From assembly GCA_964406095.1 (NCBI GenBank), contig CAYOQJ010000092.1, positions 1 to 64,000 of the forward strand: a DNA stretch of 64,000 nucleotides. Reading direction: 5' to 3'. This stretch comes from M55B167 sp964406095. Its GTDB lineage: Bacteria > Verrucomicrobiota > Kiritimatiellia > RFP12 > UBA1067. The translations under genes and the position numbers were made by a program. The first letter of the stretch is position 1. Each line of letters starts with the position of its first letter. Of the stretch, positions 17,233-25,313 are shown in pieces. The notes below the pieces were generated by a model that saw only the letters and a program-made list of their open reading frames with translations, was not told where the DNA came from and did no database searches.

Positions 17233-17373
17233 GTTCGTGCTTTGCACGAGCGGCATAGAGCATGGCGCAGAAATATGACTTTGAAATACACGCTTTGAGC
17301 CATGATGCCAACCGAATCGATTAGCTATAAAAAGTTGCCAAGGGTTAATTGCCGGGAGTTTTAAATAAAGATA

Positions 17374-17401
17374 AACGGCGGGGATTTCTCCGCCGTTCTT
17401 T
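17374..17401 (+). terminator. Terminator-like hairpin at the end of the ExbBD operon
   Basis: Stem aacggcgg / ccgccgtt (8 bp, perfect) with an 8-nt loop, followed by cttt. It lies 12 nt before the lolC/E start, so it could also affect translation of that gene. Confidence 0.6.
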
Positions 17402-17412
17402 GTGGGGACAGG

Positions 17413-18639
17413 ATGCCTTTTTCACTCTTTCTTGCCTTTAAATATCTTAAACCGAAACGAACAGTCACCAGCGTGGTAACCTTGATTTCGGTCATTGGAG
17501 TTGTTCTGGGAGTTGCAATCATTATCATCGTCCGGTCTGTCATGACCGGTTTCGGTGATATGTGGCAGGAAAAGATTCTGGATTTCAAGCCGCATATCAC
17601 AATTCGTGCGATCGGTGGAGCGGTTATTCAGGATGAGGAAAGTATCTGTCGCAGAGTCGAGCAGATCGAAGGTGTGCTGGCCGCTTCACCCTCCGTTGAA
17701 ACCCGCGTTCTGGTGGAAAATCGCCGCCGTGTGGTAGCTCCCATGTTGATCGGAGTGGATGCCGAACATGCGCAGAAAGTTCTGAAACTGGGACGCATGG
17801 CCGCAGGTGATCTGAATCTGCGCGGCGATAATGTGGTGATTGGTGTCGATCTGGCTGCTGAATTGGGTATATCTGTCGGCGATGAGCTTTTAGTCTATTC
17901 ACCAATGAATCTGGTTTCAGAGGATGAGCTCTATTTTCCCGAACGGCTTATACTCGCCGGCATTTATGATTCCGGTCAGCGCGATTTCGATTCTGGCTTT
18001 GTGCTCACTTCGCTCGCGGTCGCACGCGATCTGATGGGCATGGAGAGCGGCGTTTACTCAATTCATCTTAAAACCGTCGAACCGGCCAACCATGAACGCT
18101 TCAATCAGCTTGTGGCTAAGGTTGATTGTCTGCTGCCAGGCTATATGGTGCGTACCTGGCAGGAGATCGACCGTCAGCTTTTCAATGCGCTTGCCGTTGA
18201 GAAAAATATGATGGTGATTCTGCTGATGTTCATCACCGTTGTGGCAATCTTCTGCGTAACCAATACTTTAATTGTTCTGACAGTTCAGAAAACCGATGAA
18301 ATCGGTTTGCTGAAAGCACTGGGATTCTCTTCGCGCCAGGTTATGGGTGCGTTTGTCATTCATGGCTGGATTCAATGTTTGGCCGGCACCGTTCTGGGTA
18401 TCGTCACCGCTCTGCTTGTACTGCACAATCTGCAGGCATTGGTCGATCTGTTGGCTGTGATGGGGGTAGAAGTCTTTCCCAAGGATGTTTACGGATTGTC
18501 CAGAATCCCCTGGCGCATCGTTCCCGCCGAGGTTTTTGATGTCTCCTGGAGCGTGATTCTTTTCTGCACCTTTGCAAGTTTCCTGCCAGCCTGGCGCGCA
18601 TCACGCAAAGACCCGGTGGCGGCACTGCGTAAAGAGTGA
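17413..18639 (+). CDS. Lipoprotein-releasing ABC transporter permease (LolC/LolE family)
   Basis: A 408-residue inner-membrane protein of the LolCE/MacB class. It opens with the family N-terminus PFSLFLAFKYLKPKRTVTSVVTLISVIGVVLGVAIIIIV (first membrane helix), has a large periplasmic domain (about 45-265) and a C-terminal FtsX domain with three helices (MMVILLMFITVVAIFCVTNTLIVL; the GLLKALGFSSRQVMGAF coupling loop; SVILFCTFASFLPAWRASRKDPVAALRKE). It extracts outer-membrane lipoproteins from the inner membrane together with LolD, encoded 60 nt downstream. A single permease gene suggests a homodimer (LolF-like). Confidence 0.9.
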   Translation: MPFSLFLAFKYLKPKRTVTSVVTLISVIGVVLGVAIIIIVRSVMTGFGDMWQEKILDFKPHITIRAIGGAVIQDEESICRRVEQIEGVLAASPSVETRVLVENRRRVVAPMLIGVDAEHAQKVLKLGRMAAGDLNLRGDNVVIGVDLAAELGISVGDELLVYSPMNLVSEDELYFPERLILAGIYDSGQRDFDSGFVLTSLAVARDLMGMESGVYSIHLKTVEPANHERFNQLVAKVDCLLPGYMVRTWQEIDRQLFNALAVEKNMMVILLMFITVVAIFCVTNTLIVLTVQKTDEIGLLKALGFSSRQVMGAFVIHGWIQCLAGTVLGIVTALLVLHNLQALVDLLAVMGVEVFPKDVYGLSRIPWRIVPAEVFDVSWSVILFCTFASFLPAWRASRKDPVAALRKE

Positions 18640-18699
18640 AGTGCCGTGTGAAATAAAAGATTTTGAAAGGGCGAGATTTACCTAAATCCGAGTGTAATT

Positions 18700-19383
18700 A
18701 TGCTGAAAGCAACGAAGTTGTATAAAAAGTATAAACTGCCGCATAAAACGATCGAGGTTCTGCGAGGAGCCTCGCTTGAAATTAACGGTGGCGAAAGAGT
18801 GGCGATTGTCGGTCGCAGTGGAGCCGGCAAGAGTACGCTGTTGCATGTGCTCGGCGGACTCGACTTGCCGGATGCCGGTACCGTTCACATTGATGGACAG
18901 GATGTCTACCGCCTGTCACGGCGTAAACGCACGGCACTGCGAGCAGGCAAAATCGGTTTCGTCTTTCAATCGTATCATCTGCTGCCGGAAATGGATGTCG
19001 CCGAGAATGTGATGTTGCCTGCAATGACCGGTGTACTCGGAATCTCCCGTGCGACAATGCGCGAACACGCTCTGAAGCTGCTGGAGAGAGTCGGTCTGTC
19101 GGACCGCGCCTCCCATATGCCGATGGAACTGAGCGGCGGCGAACAGCAGCGCGTCGCACTGGCGCGTGCCTTGATGAATAGCCCGCGACTGATTCTGGCT
19201 GACGAACCGACCGGCAATCTTGATGATACAACCGGCGCGCAGGTTATGGAGCTTCTGTTCGAACTCTCCCGTACCACCAGCTCCGCGCTGATTATGGTGA
19301 CACACTCGCTGGAGAGCGCCGCTCTGTGTGACCGGGTGCTGGAAATCAGCCACGGACAGCTGATTAACAACGCAAAGTCGTAA
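18700..19383 (+). CDS. lolD: Lipoprotein-releasing ABC transporter ATPase LolD
   Basis: A 227-residue ATPase driving lipoprotein release by LolC/E. Walker A is GRSGAGKST (38-46), the Q-loop region FVFQSYHLLPEMDVAENVMLPA, the signature LSGGEQQRVALARALMNSP, and Walker B LILADEPTGNLDD followed by the switch histidine in MVTHS. The length and motifs match the LolD/MacB-type branch. It directly follows the permease gene and likely shares its transcript. Confidence 0.92.
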   Translation: MLKATKLYKKYKLPHKTIEVLRGASLEINGGERVAIVGRSGAGKSTLLHVLGGLDLPDAGTVHIDGQDVYRLSRRKRTALRAGKIGFVFQSYHLLPEMDVAENVMLPAMTGVLGISRATMREHALKLLERVGLSDRASHMPMELSGGEQQRVALARALMNSPRLILADEPTGNLDDTTGAQVMELLFELSRTTSSALIMVTHSLESAALCDRVLEISHGQLINNAKS

Positions 19384-19511
19384 AATTCTGATCCGAATAT
19401 ACGGTAACGATCGGTCGCGCAACCACCTTCAATTGTGGATTCGGAAATATTTGAGGCCGAACGTTTAATGGACGATGACGGCGACAGTTACGAATTACAA
19501 ATTGATTCCGG

Positions 19512-19540
19512 TTGCGTTTTTTGAAGCTCTTCGCTATAGT
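19512..19540 (+). promoter_or_regulatory. Probable asd promoter
   Basis: -35 TTGCGT (19512-19517), 17-nt spacer, -10 TATAGT (19535-19540), about 36 nt before the asd start codon. Spacing and -10 are good, the -35 is weaker. Confidence 0.55.
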
Positions 19541-19575
19541 CTAGGCGATTTTTCACAAATGAAAAGGTTGAAGCA

Positions 19576-20592
19576 ATGAAACAATATAAAGTTGGTCTGG
19601 TCGGAATTGGCGCGGTCGGAACCGAAATAATAAAAATTTTAAGGGAACGTAAATTTCCGGCAGAAGAGATTCGGGTGCTGGCCACCCGTGAACGCGATGA
19701 AAAGATCGCTGGCGAAACTTTTCATGTCAAGGTGGCAGAACCGACTGCCTTTGATGGTTTGGACTTTGTGCTTTTTGCAGGTACAGAGGGTGCTAAGGGC
19801 GCATCTGCGCAGCTTGGTTGGGAGGCCGTTAAACGCGGCTGCGTGGTTATTGATAACGGAGACGACTTCAGAATGGATGAGCGTGTTCCGCTGGTTATAC
19901 CTGAGATCAATGGCGACGCGCTTGAACAGCATCAGGGCTTTGTGGCAAATCCAAATTGCAGCACAATTATTACCCTGATGGGAGTAGCTCCTCTGCACAA
20001 AGTTGCCCGATTACGCCATATGACAGCGGTCACTTTCCAGTCGGTCAGTGGCAGCGGACGTGCGGCCATCGATGAGCTAGAGGCTCAGGTGCGCGATTAT
20101 GCAGTCGGCAGGGAACCAACGGCATCGGCGTATCCCTATCCGATCGCATTCAATGTGCTGCCGCAAATCGGCAGTGCCAAGCCGGAAATGCCGGGTTTCA
20201 CCAGTGAAGAGGCGAAGATGACCTTTGAGTCACGTAAGATTCTGGGAACTCCGGAGTTGCAGATTGCCTGCACCTGTGCGCGTGTGCCCGTCTTTTATGC
20301 TCATTCAGTTGCGGTGCACGCATCATTCGATGAACCGCTCTCACCAGAGCAGGCACGCGAAATACTTGACGCTGCCGCAGGGGTGGAGGTGCGTGACGAT
20401 CTATCTCAGGCTCAATATCCGATGCCGATTGACTTCGGCGGGCGCAATGAAGTTGGTGTCGGTCGTATCAGGATTGATCCCAGTGTCGAGAACGGACTGG
20501 CACTCTGGTGCTGTGGCGACAACATCCGCAAAGGCGCCGCCCAGAATGCGGTGCAGATTGCCGAAGAGATGACCAGGCGCGGGCTGGTTTGA
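19576..20592 (+). CDS. asd: Aspartate-semialdehyde dehydrogenase
   Basis: A 338-residue cytoplasmic enzyme that reduces aspartyl-phosphate to aspartate semialdehyde, the branch point to lysine/diaminopimelate, threonine and methionine. The NADP fold begins KVGLVGIGAVGTEIIKILRERKFP; the active-site cysteine is C128 in FVANPNCSTI; the C-terminal motif with the catalytic histidine is RVPVFYAHSVAVH. The length is typical of the bacterial family. It is monocistronic between the Lol genes and the convergent fabH. Confidence 0.94.
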   Translation: MKQYKVGLVGIGAVGTEIIKILRERKFPAEEIRVLATRERDEKIAGETFHVKVAEPTAFDGLDFVLFAGTEGAKGASAQLGWEAVKRGCVVIDNGDDFRMDERVPLVIPEINGDALEQHQGFVANPNCSTIITLMGVAPLHKVARLRHMTAVTFQSVSGSGRAAIDELEAQVRDYAVGREPTASAYPYPIAFNVLPQIGSAKPEMPGFTSEEAKMTFESRKILGTPELQIACTCARVPVFYAHSVAVHASFDEPLSPEQAREILDAAAGVEVRDDLSQAQYPMPIDFGGRNEVGVGRIRIDPSVENGLALWCCGDNIRKGAAQNAVQIAEEMTRRGLV

Positions 20593-20650
20593 AAAGTTCC
20601 GCTTTTTCAAAGTTCTTTGTGGTTTCGATAAAATAATCAACTGATCAACC

Positions 20651-20670
20651 GCACTGCCAGCTGGCAGTGC
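20651..20670. terminator. Perfect 20-bp palindrome between asd and fabH
   Basis: gcactgccag / ctggcagtgc is a perfect palindrome ending exactly at the fabH stop codon, in the space between two convergent genes. It lacks an adjacent T run, so it may be a factor-assisted or bidirectional terminator. Confidence 0.45.
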
Positions 20671-21660
20671 TCACGCCCATCGAATAGCCATGGCACCCCA
20701 GGTCAGACCAGCCCCGAAGGCGTCGATAACCAGCAGATCGCCGCTTTTTACACGTCCCTCCTGAACTGCTTCACACAGCGCGATAGGTATTGTGGCAGCG
20801 GAGGTATTGCCATACTTTTGAATGTTGATGTAAACCTTTTCAGCGGGTAACTTGAGCCTTTTAGCAACGGCATCAATAATCCGTATATTGGCCTGATGTG
20901 CTATCAGCAGATTCACATCTTCATTGGACAGTCTGGCCTTTTTCAGAACCGCCAGGGCAGCTTCGTTCATGCGGCGCACCGCATTCTTGAAAACCTCATT
21001 GCCGGTCATCTGAATGGCACGTAGCATCGGGGTGCCGTCAGGGTTTGTGTATTTGCGGCTCCCACTGTTTGGCATTACCAACAGTTCCTGGCAACTGCCG
21101 TCGCCGCCGAGTTCCATGGAAAGCACTCCTGTATCTGTTTCCTCAGTGGCGGTAAAGACAGCCGCGCCGGCTCCGTCACCGAATAGAATGCAGGTGTCAC
21201 GGTCGTGCCAGTCAATCATGGCGGTGTTAACCTCCGAGGCGATGACGAGAATATTCTTCATCAAACCTGATTTGATCATGCTCCAGGCTATTCCGGCACC
21301 GTAAATAAAACCGGTGCAGGCCGCCGCCACATCAACCACGGCGGCGTTCACCGCGCCTAGATTGTTCTGAACAATGCAGGCTACACTGGGATAAGCGGTG
21401 TCGCCGGTGGTGGTGCCGACAATGATAAAATCAATCTCCTCGGGTGTAAGACCGGCCATCTCGATGGCATCTTTTGCCGCAGCTGTGGCGAAGGTCGAGT
21501 TGTATTCATTCTCTTCGGCTACTCTGCGTTCCTTGATCCCAACCCGTTTGGAAATCCACTCATCTGAAGTGTCAACCATCTTTTCAAGGTCAAAGTTCGT
21601 CAATCTCTTCTCAGGCACCGACATGCCTACACCGATAATCTTGGCTGATAAATTCTGCAT
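20671..21660 (-). CDS. fabH: Beta-ketoacyl-ACP synthase III
   Basis: A 329-residue condensing enzyme that starts fatty-acid synthesis by joining acetyl-CoA (or a branched starter) to malonyl-ACP. The catalytic triad is visible: C115 in VAAACTGFIYG, H255 in LLIAHQANIRIIDA and N285 in YGNTSAATIP. The FabH motif DTSDEWISKRVGIKERR lies at about 30-46. The start is set at 21660, with an AAGGA site 6 nt upstream. It stands alone, without fab neighbours. Confidence 0.93.
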   Translation of the reverse strand: MQNLSAKIIGVGMSVPEKRLTNFDLEKMVDTSDEWISKRVGIKERRVAEENEYNSTFATAAAKDAIEMAGLTPEEIDFIIVGTTTGDTAYPSVACIVQNNLGAVNAAVVDVAAACTGFIYGAGIAWSMIKSGLMKNILVIASEVNTAMIDWHDRDTCILFGDGAGAAVFTATEETDTGVLSMELGGDGSCQELLVMPNSGSRKYTNPDGTPMLRAIQMTGNEVFKNAVRRMNEAALAVLKKARLSNEDVNLLIAHQANIRIIDAVAKRLKLPAEKVYINIQKYGNTSAATIPIALCEAVQEGRVKSGDLLVIDAFGAGLTWGAMAIRWA

Positions 21661-21728
21661 AATTGTTCCTTGAATCCGTAGCAACGATCCATAACCCGAG
21701 CTACGATCTTTTTGTTTTAACGAGCGCC

Positions 21729-21757
21729 ATTATAATAAATCTGCCTTGTAACAACAA
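21729..21757 (-). promoter_or_regulatory. fabH promoter
   Basis: On the minus strand: -35 TTGTTG (plus 21752-21757), 17-nt spacer, perfect -10 TATAAT (plus 21729-21734), giving about a 60-nt leader to the start at 21660. Confidence 0.65.
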
Positions 21758-21883
21758 CACCGCATTTGACCATCTGCCGTCACGATTAAGTGATGTGAGT
21801 TTGGCAGACGGCGCAGAAGCACGGGGAACGCCGGAATCTCATTGCTTTTTTTATAGGTTATTGAGTCAGCCTAAAAACGGCAA

Positions 21884-22002
21884 CCCCTTGCGGTTTAAAA
21901 TCCAGAAACTTCTTCACCCATTGGGTGAAGCTTATAAAATTAACAAATTCCTTATTAACAATCATTTGACTCAATTTCTGAATTTCAAATGCCGTAAATA
22001 GG
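21884..22002. repeat. 119-bp dispersed element, copy 2
   Basis: Matches 1-119 across the whole length with 6 substitutions and no gaps. It keeps the inner 9-bp inverted repeat intact at 21912-21930, while several differences fall in the terminal repeats (for example gaaattc to aaaatcc). It lies in an intergenic region, in the same orientation as copy 1. Confidence 0.88.
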
Positions 22003-22126
22003 GTCAATGTGTTTTTGCAACGATTCGCAAATATGCCCTCGGCACCCTTGCGGTGTGAACCGTAATTTGCTATAAGTAAAACCGACGAGCGCATTTATTC
22101 GTTGTGAATGGTGCACTGAGGTAAAA

Positions 22127-22900
22127 TTGAATACAGGAAAAAAATTTAAAACGCTGATATTTTGTCTCTGTATCGGCTTTATCTGCCCACCGGAGTTGAT
22201 GGCATCGGAAGTTAAGCACAATTCTGCCGTAGATAGAAAACCGGACGCGCTGAATCTGTTGGCTGCATGTGCGCGAATGATACCACTTGAGCCGCTGGCT
22301 CTGAACGGTGAGCTGATTGTGCGTAAACAGCGTGGCATCGAGTTGGCGCGCCATCCCTTTAAACTTATGACCGATTGGGGTGCTTCGCCACCGGCCGCCG
22401 AGTGCCTGCTGTTTGAAGAGGATGAACAAACCGTTGCTGAGCGGGCCATGCTGATCCGTTCGCCAAATGCCGACGCTGATATAAAGGTGTTCAAGGGTCT
22501 CGACAAGAAGTCGCCCATATCTGTTTCCATGGCCGGGCGTGTGCGGGGCAGTGATATGACGTGGATGGATCTTACCCTTGATTTTCTGTGGTGGAAGGAT
22601 GTCCGTTTCGATAATGAACCGGAGGGCGATTGTCGCATTGGGCGCGCATGCCACATTCTGTTGGCCGCACCACCGCGGAGTATTCCCGGTTGTTCCGCGC
22701 TGCGTATTTGGGTTGACAAACAGTTGAAGTGCATCATGCAGACCGAACAGCTCAACCATCAGGGTGAATCCGTGCGCCGGATGTGGGTACAACGAGTCAA
22801 AAAAATGGATGACCGCTGGATGATTCGCCACATGGAGATCGAATCGGTGGGAAGCGGTCATCGAACCAAGCTGTTGATTGATGATGTTGTTAGACCATGA
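22127..22900 (+). CDS. Exported LolA-like (outer-membrane lipoprotein-sorting-like) protein
   Basis: A 257-residue protein with an N-terminal signal peptide (KKFKTLIFCLCIGFICPPELMA, cleavage near residue 26). The rest has the alternating beta pattern of LolA/LolB-fold proteins, for example LALNGELIVRKQRGIELARHPFKLMTDWG, MTWMDLTLDFLWWKDVRF and the end WMIRHMEIESVGSGHRTKLLIDDV, typical of the outer membrane lipoprotein-sorting protein family. The start codon is TTG, supported by a GAGGT site just upstream. Its stop overlaps the start of the CNNM gene (ATGA). It may bind lipid or a lipoprotein; unproven. Confidence 0.7.
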   Translation: MNTGKKFKTLIFCLCIGFICPPELMASEVKHNSAVDRKPDALNLLAACARMIPLEPLALNGELIVRKQRGIELARHPFKLMTDWGASPPAAECLLFEEDEQTVAERAMLIRSPNADADIKVFKGLDKKSPISVSMAGRVRGSDMTWMDLTLDFLWWKDVRFDNEPEGDCRIGRACHILLAAPPRSIPGCSALRIWVDKQLKCIMQTEQLNHQGESVRRMWVQRVKKMDDRWMIRHMEIESVGSGHRTKLLIDDVVRP

Positions 22901-24210
22901 GCTCGGTTCTTCCATTGATATATATTTCCGTATTTTCGGCGCTGATTGTGCTTTCAGCCTTTTTTTCAGGCAGCGAGACCGTTCTGTTTTCGCTCTCGCC
23001 TGTTCAGGTTCAGCGTATCTGTTATAATAACCCCGGAGTCAGTAACCGGCTTACCTATTTTCTTAATGCGCCGGATAAAACCCTGTCAACATTGCTGATC
23101 GGCAATACCCTGACAAACTTCACGATCGCCTCATTGGGTTATTTGATTATTGACCACTACATCGGCTACTACAGCGAATTGTTGAACATCATTGTAACAA
23201 CTTTGGTTCTGCTGCTGTGCTGCGAGGTTGCCCCAAAACGTATCGGGTTGCATTACGCTGAACGGCTGACACCCTATATATGCAAATTTCTGGCTGTCTG
23301 GGTCTGGCTGTTGACCCCTTTTAGTAATATTATGTCCAGAGGAGCCTACCCCTTTAAAAAAATGCTGCGCAGAGAACGTGAGGCCCTCAATGACGAAGAG
23401 CTACTCTCGTTTGTTGAAGCCGGTGAAGAACAGGGTGCCCTGGATGAAGAGGAGGCCTTGATGGTTGACGGCATCATGCGCTTCTCTGATCTGCGCGCCG
23501 CCGACGTCATGACACCACGGGTTGATATGATCGGTATTGACCTCGATACACCGTTGACAACCCAGCTGGAGGTTGCCCGCCGTGCACGCTTTCGTAAAAT
23601 GCCGGTTTATACCAGAAACCCGGATAATATCCAAGGTTTTGTCAGTGTAACCAGGTTTTTGCTGGATCCCGATCCTGATATCCATAAGCTTATGACACCT
23701 CCGTTTTTTGTGCCGGAAAGCGCGCCTCTGGATAACATCCTGGTTTCATTGCAACAGGCCAATCGCCGCATAGCCTGTGTGGTAGATGAGTACGGCGGTA
23801 CCGCTGGCATTATCACCCGTAGCGATATTCTTGAGATAATCAGCAAACCGGTGCCCTCAGCCAACGAAACAGAGCACCCCGAGTTGCGCAGACTGGGTGA
23901 TGAGCTCTGGTTGATAGAGGGCAGTGTCAGCTTGGACGAAATCAACTATAAACTTGAGCTTGAACTGGAAGCAGAGGGGGCCGATCGTATCTCCGGCTGG
24001 GTGCTTTTGCATGCCGGACGACTGCTTCAGGCCGGCGAAACAGTTGAAGCGCAGGGCTGTCGTGCTCTGGTACGTCGGATCCGCAACAACCGCATCGAGT
24101 TGGTACAGCTTGAAATCGTTAAACGTCCTGAGGTGGATGATCTCGAAGACTTGCTGGATGCAGCGGATGAAGAGATCGAATCAGATGAAAATGACCAGGG
24201 AGCGGGTTGA
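22897..24210 (+). CDS. CNNM/CorC-family membrane protein with CBS pair and CorC C-terminal domain
   Basis: A 437-residue protein of the HlyC/CorC family. The N-terminal DUF21/CNNM domain has several membrane helices (1-160; FSALIVLSAFFSGSETVLFSLSP is the hallmark). It is followed by an acidic EEGALDEEEALMVDGIMRFSDLRAADVMTPRVDM linker, two CBS repeats (about 200-315, with VVDEYGGTAGIITRSDILE) and the CorC_HlyC transporter-associated domain (about 330-415). Family members are tied to Mg/Co ion export or membrane-ion homeostasis. It overlaps both neighbours by a few bases, so three genes are translated as a unit. Confidence 0.88.
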   Translation: MSSVLPLIYISVFSALIVLSAFFSGSETVLFSLSPVQVQRICYNNPGVSNRLTYFLNAPDKTLSTLLIGNTLTNFTIASLGYLIIDHYIGYYSELLNIIVTTLVLLLCCEVAPKRIGLHYAERLTPYICKFLAVWVWLLTPFSNIMSRGAYPFKKMLRREREALNDEELLSFVEAGEEQGALDEEEALMVDGIMRFSDLRAADVMTPRVDMIGIDLDTPLTTQLEVARRARFRKMPVYTRNPDNIQGFVSVTRFLLDPDPDIHKLMTPPFFVPESAPLDNILVSLQQANRRIACVVDEYGGTAGIITRSDILEIISKPVPSANETEHPELRRLGDELWLIEGSVSLDEINYKLELELEAEGADRISGWVLLHAGRLLQAGETVEAQGCRALVRRIRNNRIELVQLEIVKRPEVDDLEDLLDAADEEIESDENDQGAG

Positions 24211-25196
24211 TGAATGTTCAGCTCCATATAATCGGAATTCTGCTGGGTTTTATCGGATCGGCTTTTTTCTCGGGACTTGAAATTGGTGTTTTTTCGGTGC
24301 GGCGGGCCCGTTTGCTGCACTATGTGCGTGACGGTCTGCGCGCCGCTCTTCAGCTCGAACATTATCTGCGCAACTCGCAACGATTTTTAGGATCTATTTT
24401 GGTCGGCAATAACCTCTGTAATGTATTGCTTTCCACGCTCTCGGCTGCATTGGCTAAAACCTTTTTCGCCCAAAACAGTTTTTTGCAGAGTTTCTGGGCA
24501 CTGTTGATGGCGACCATGGTGTTGATCTTCTGCGAGTTTCTGCCGAAAATGGTCTTTGAATCGCGTCCTTTACGCCGGACTTTGCCGCTGGTATCGATTT
24601 TCAGTTTAATCGATAAAGTGCTGAGCCCGGTGACCGATATGGTGCTTTTCTGTACCCAGTGGGTTATCCCGAAATCAAGCCGAAAAAGTGAATCGCGGTT
24701 TGTGATCACCCGTGAATTTCTGCATGATGTCGTGACCGACAGAGAACGCGGGGCCCAGATCACCGCGATCGAACGCCTGATGATTAAACGCGTGCTGGCA
24801 TTGCAGTCACTCACTGCTCTCCAAATTATGACCCCGCTTTCCAAAGTGAGCAGAGTTTCGGAAAAGACCTCTCTGCAGCAGTGTTACGAAGTTGTGCGCC
24901 ACTCCGGCCATGTCCGCCTTCCCGTTTTCAGCGAAGACGGCTCAAGATGTGTCGGAGTTCTGCATGCGCTGGATGTGCTCTCGTTTATGCCCGATCCGAT
25001 GGCAACTCCGGCTTCAGCATATGTGCAACCACCCTGTTATGTGCCGTGCAATATGCGTGCGGATGACTTGCTTCCGCTGATGCGTCGTAACCGTCAGCCA
25101 ATGGTGTTTGTGCGCAACCGACAGGGCCGCGTAGCCGGTATTGTGACCGAAGCCGATATCCTGAACCGACTGACCGTAAACCTGGTGGTCGGCTGA
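24210..25196 (+). CDS. Second CNNM/CBS membrane protein lacking the CorC domain
   Basis: A 328-residue paralogue of the preceding gene. The CNNM domain (IIGILLGFIGSAFFSGLEIGVFSVRRARL, about 1-150) and CBS pair (about 195-320, ending FVRNRQGRVAGIVTEADILNRL) are present, but the C-terminal CorC_HlyC domain is missing. The ATG at 24210 overlaps the preceding stop codon (TGATG) and has an AGGGAG site; a TTG three bases earlier is possible but less likely. Two tandem, non-identical CNNM proteins suggest a heteromeric transporter, as the family forms dimers. Confidence 0.86.
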   Translation: MNVQLHIIGILLGFIGSAFFSGLEIGVFSVRRARLLHYVRDGLRAALQLEHYLRNSQRFLGSILVGNNLCNVLLSTLSAALAKTFFAQNSFLQSFWALLMATMVLIFCEFLPKMVFESRPLRRTLPLVSIFSLIDKVLSPVTDMVLFCTQWVIPKSSRKSESRFVITREFLHDVVTDRERGAQITAIERLMIKRVLALQSLTALQIMTPLSKVSRVSEKTSLQQCYEVVRHSGHVRLPVFSEDGSRCVGVLHALDVLSFMPDPMATPASAYVQPPCYVPCNMRADDLLPLMRRNRQPMVFVRNRQGRVAGIVTEADILNRLTVNLVVG

Positions 25197-25313
25197 GGCG
25201 AACCTTATTTTTAGGTTTGTTTAGGAGCACTGATATGGTAAATTACAGAAGTCCTGTAAATCAGTATTGTCTGAACGACAGATTATTTTTAATTGTCATA
25301 CTTAGGAGTAGAG

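Larger units (their letters stand above)
21661..22126. other. 466-nt divergent region with fabH promoter and repeat copy 2
   Basis: It contains the fabH promoter (21729-21757), the second copy of the 119-bp element (21884-22002) and about 120 nt of leader before the LolA-like gene. The remainder shows no gene or clear site. Confidence 0.5.
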
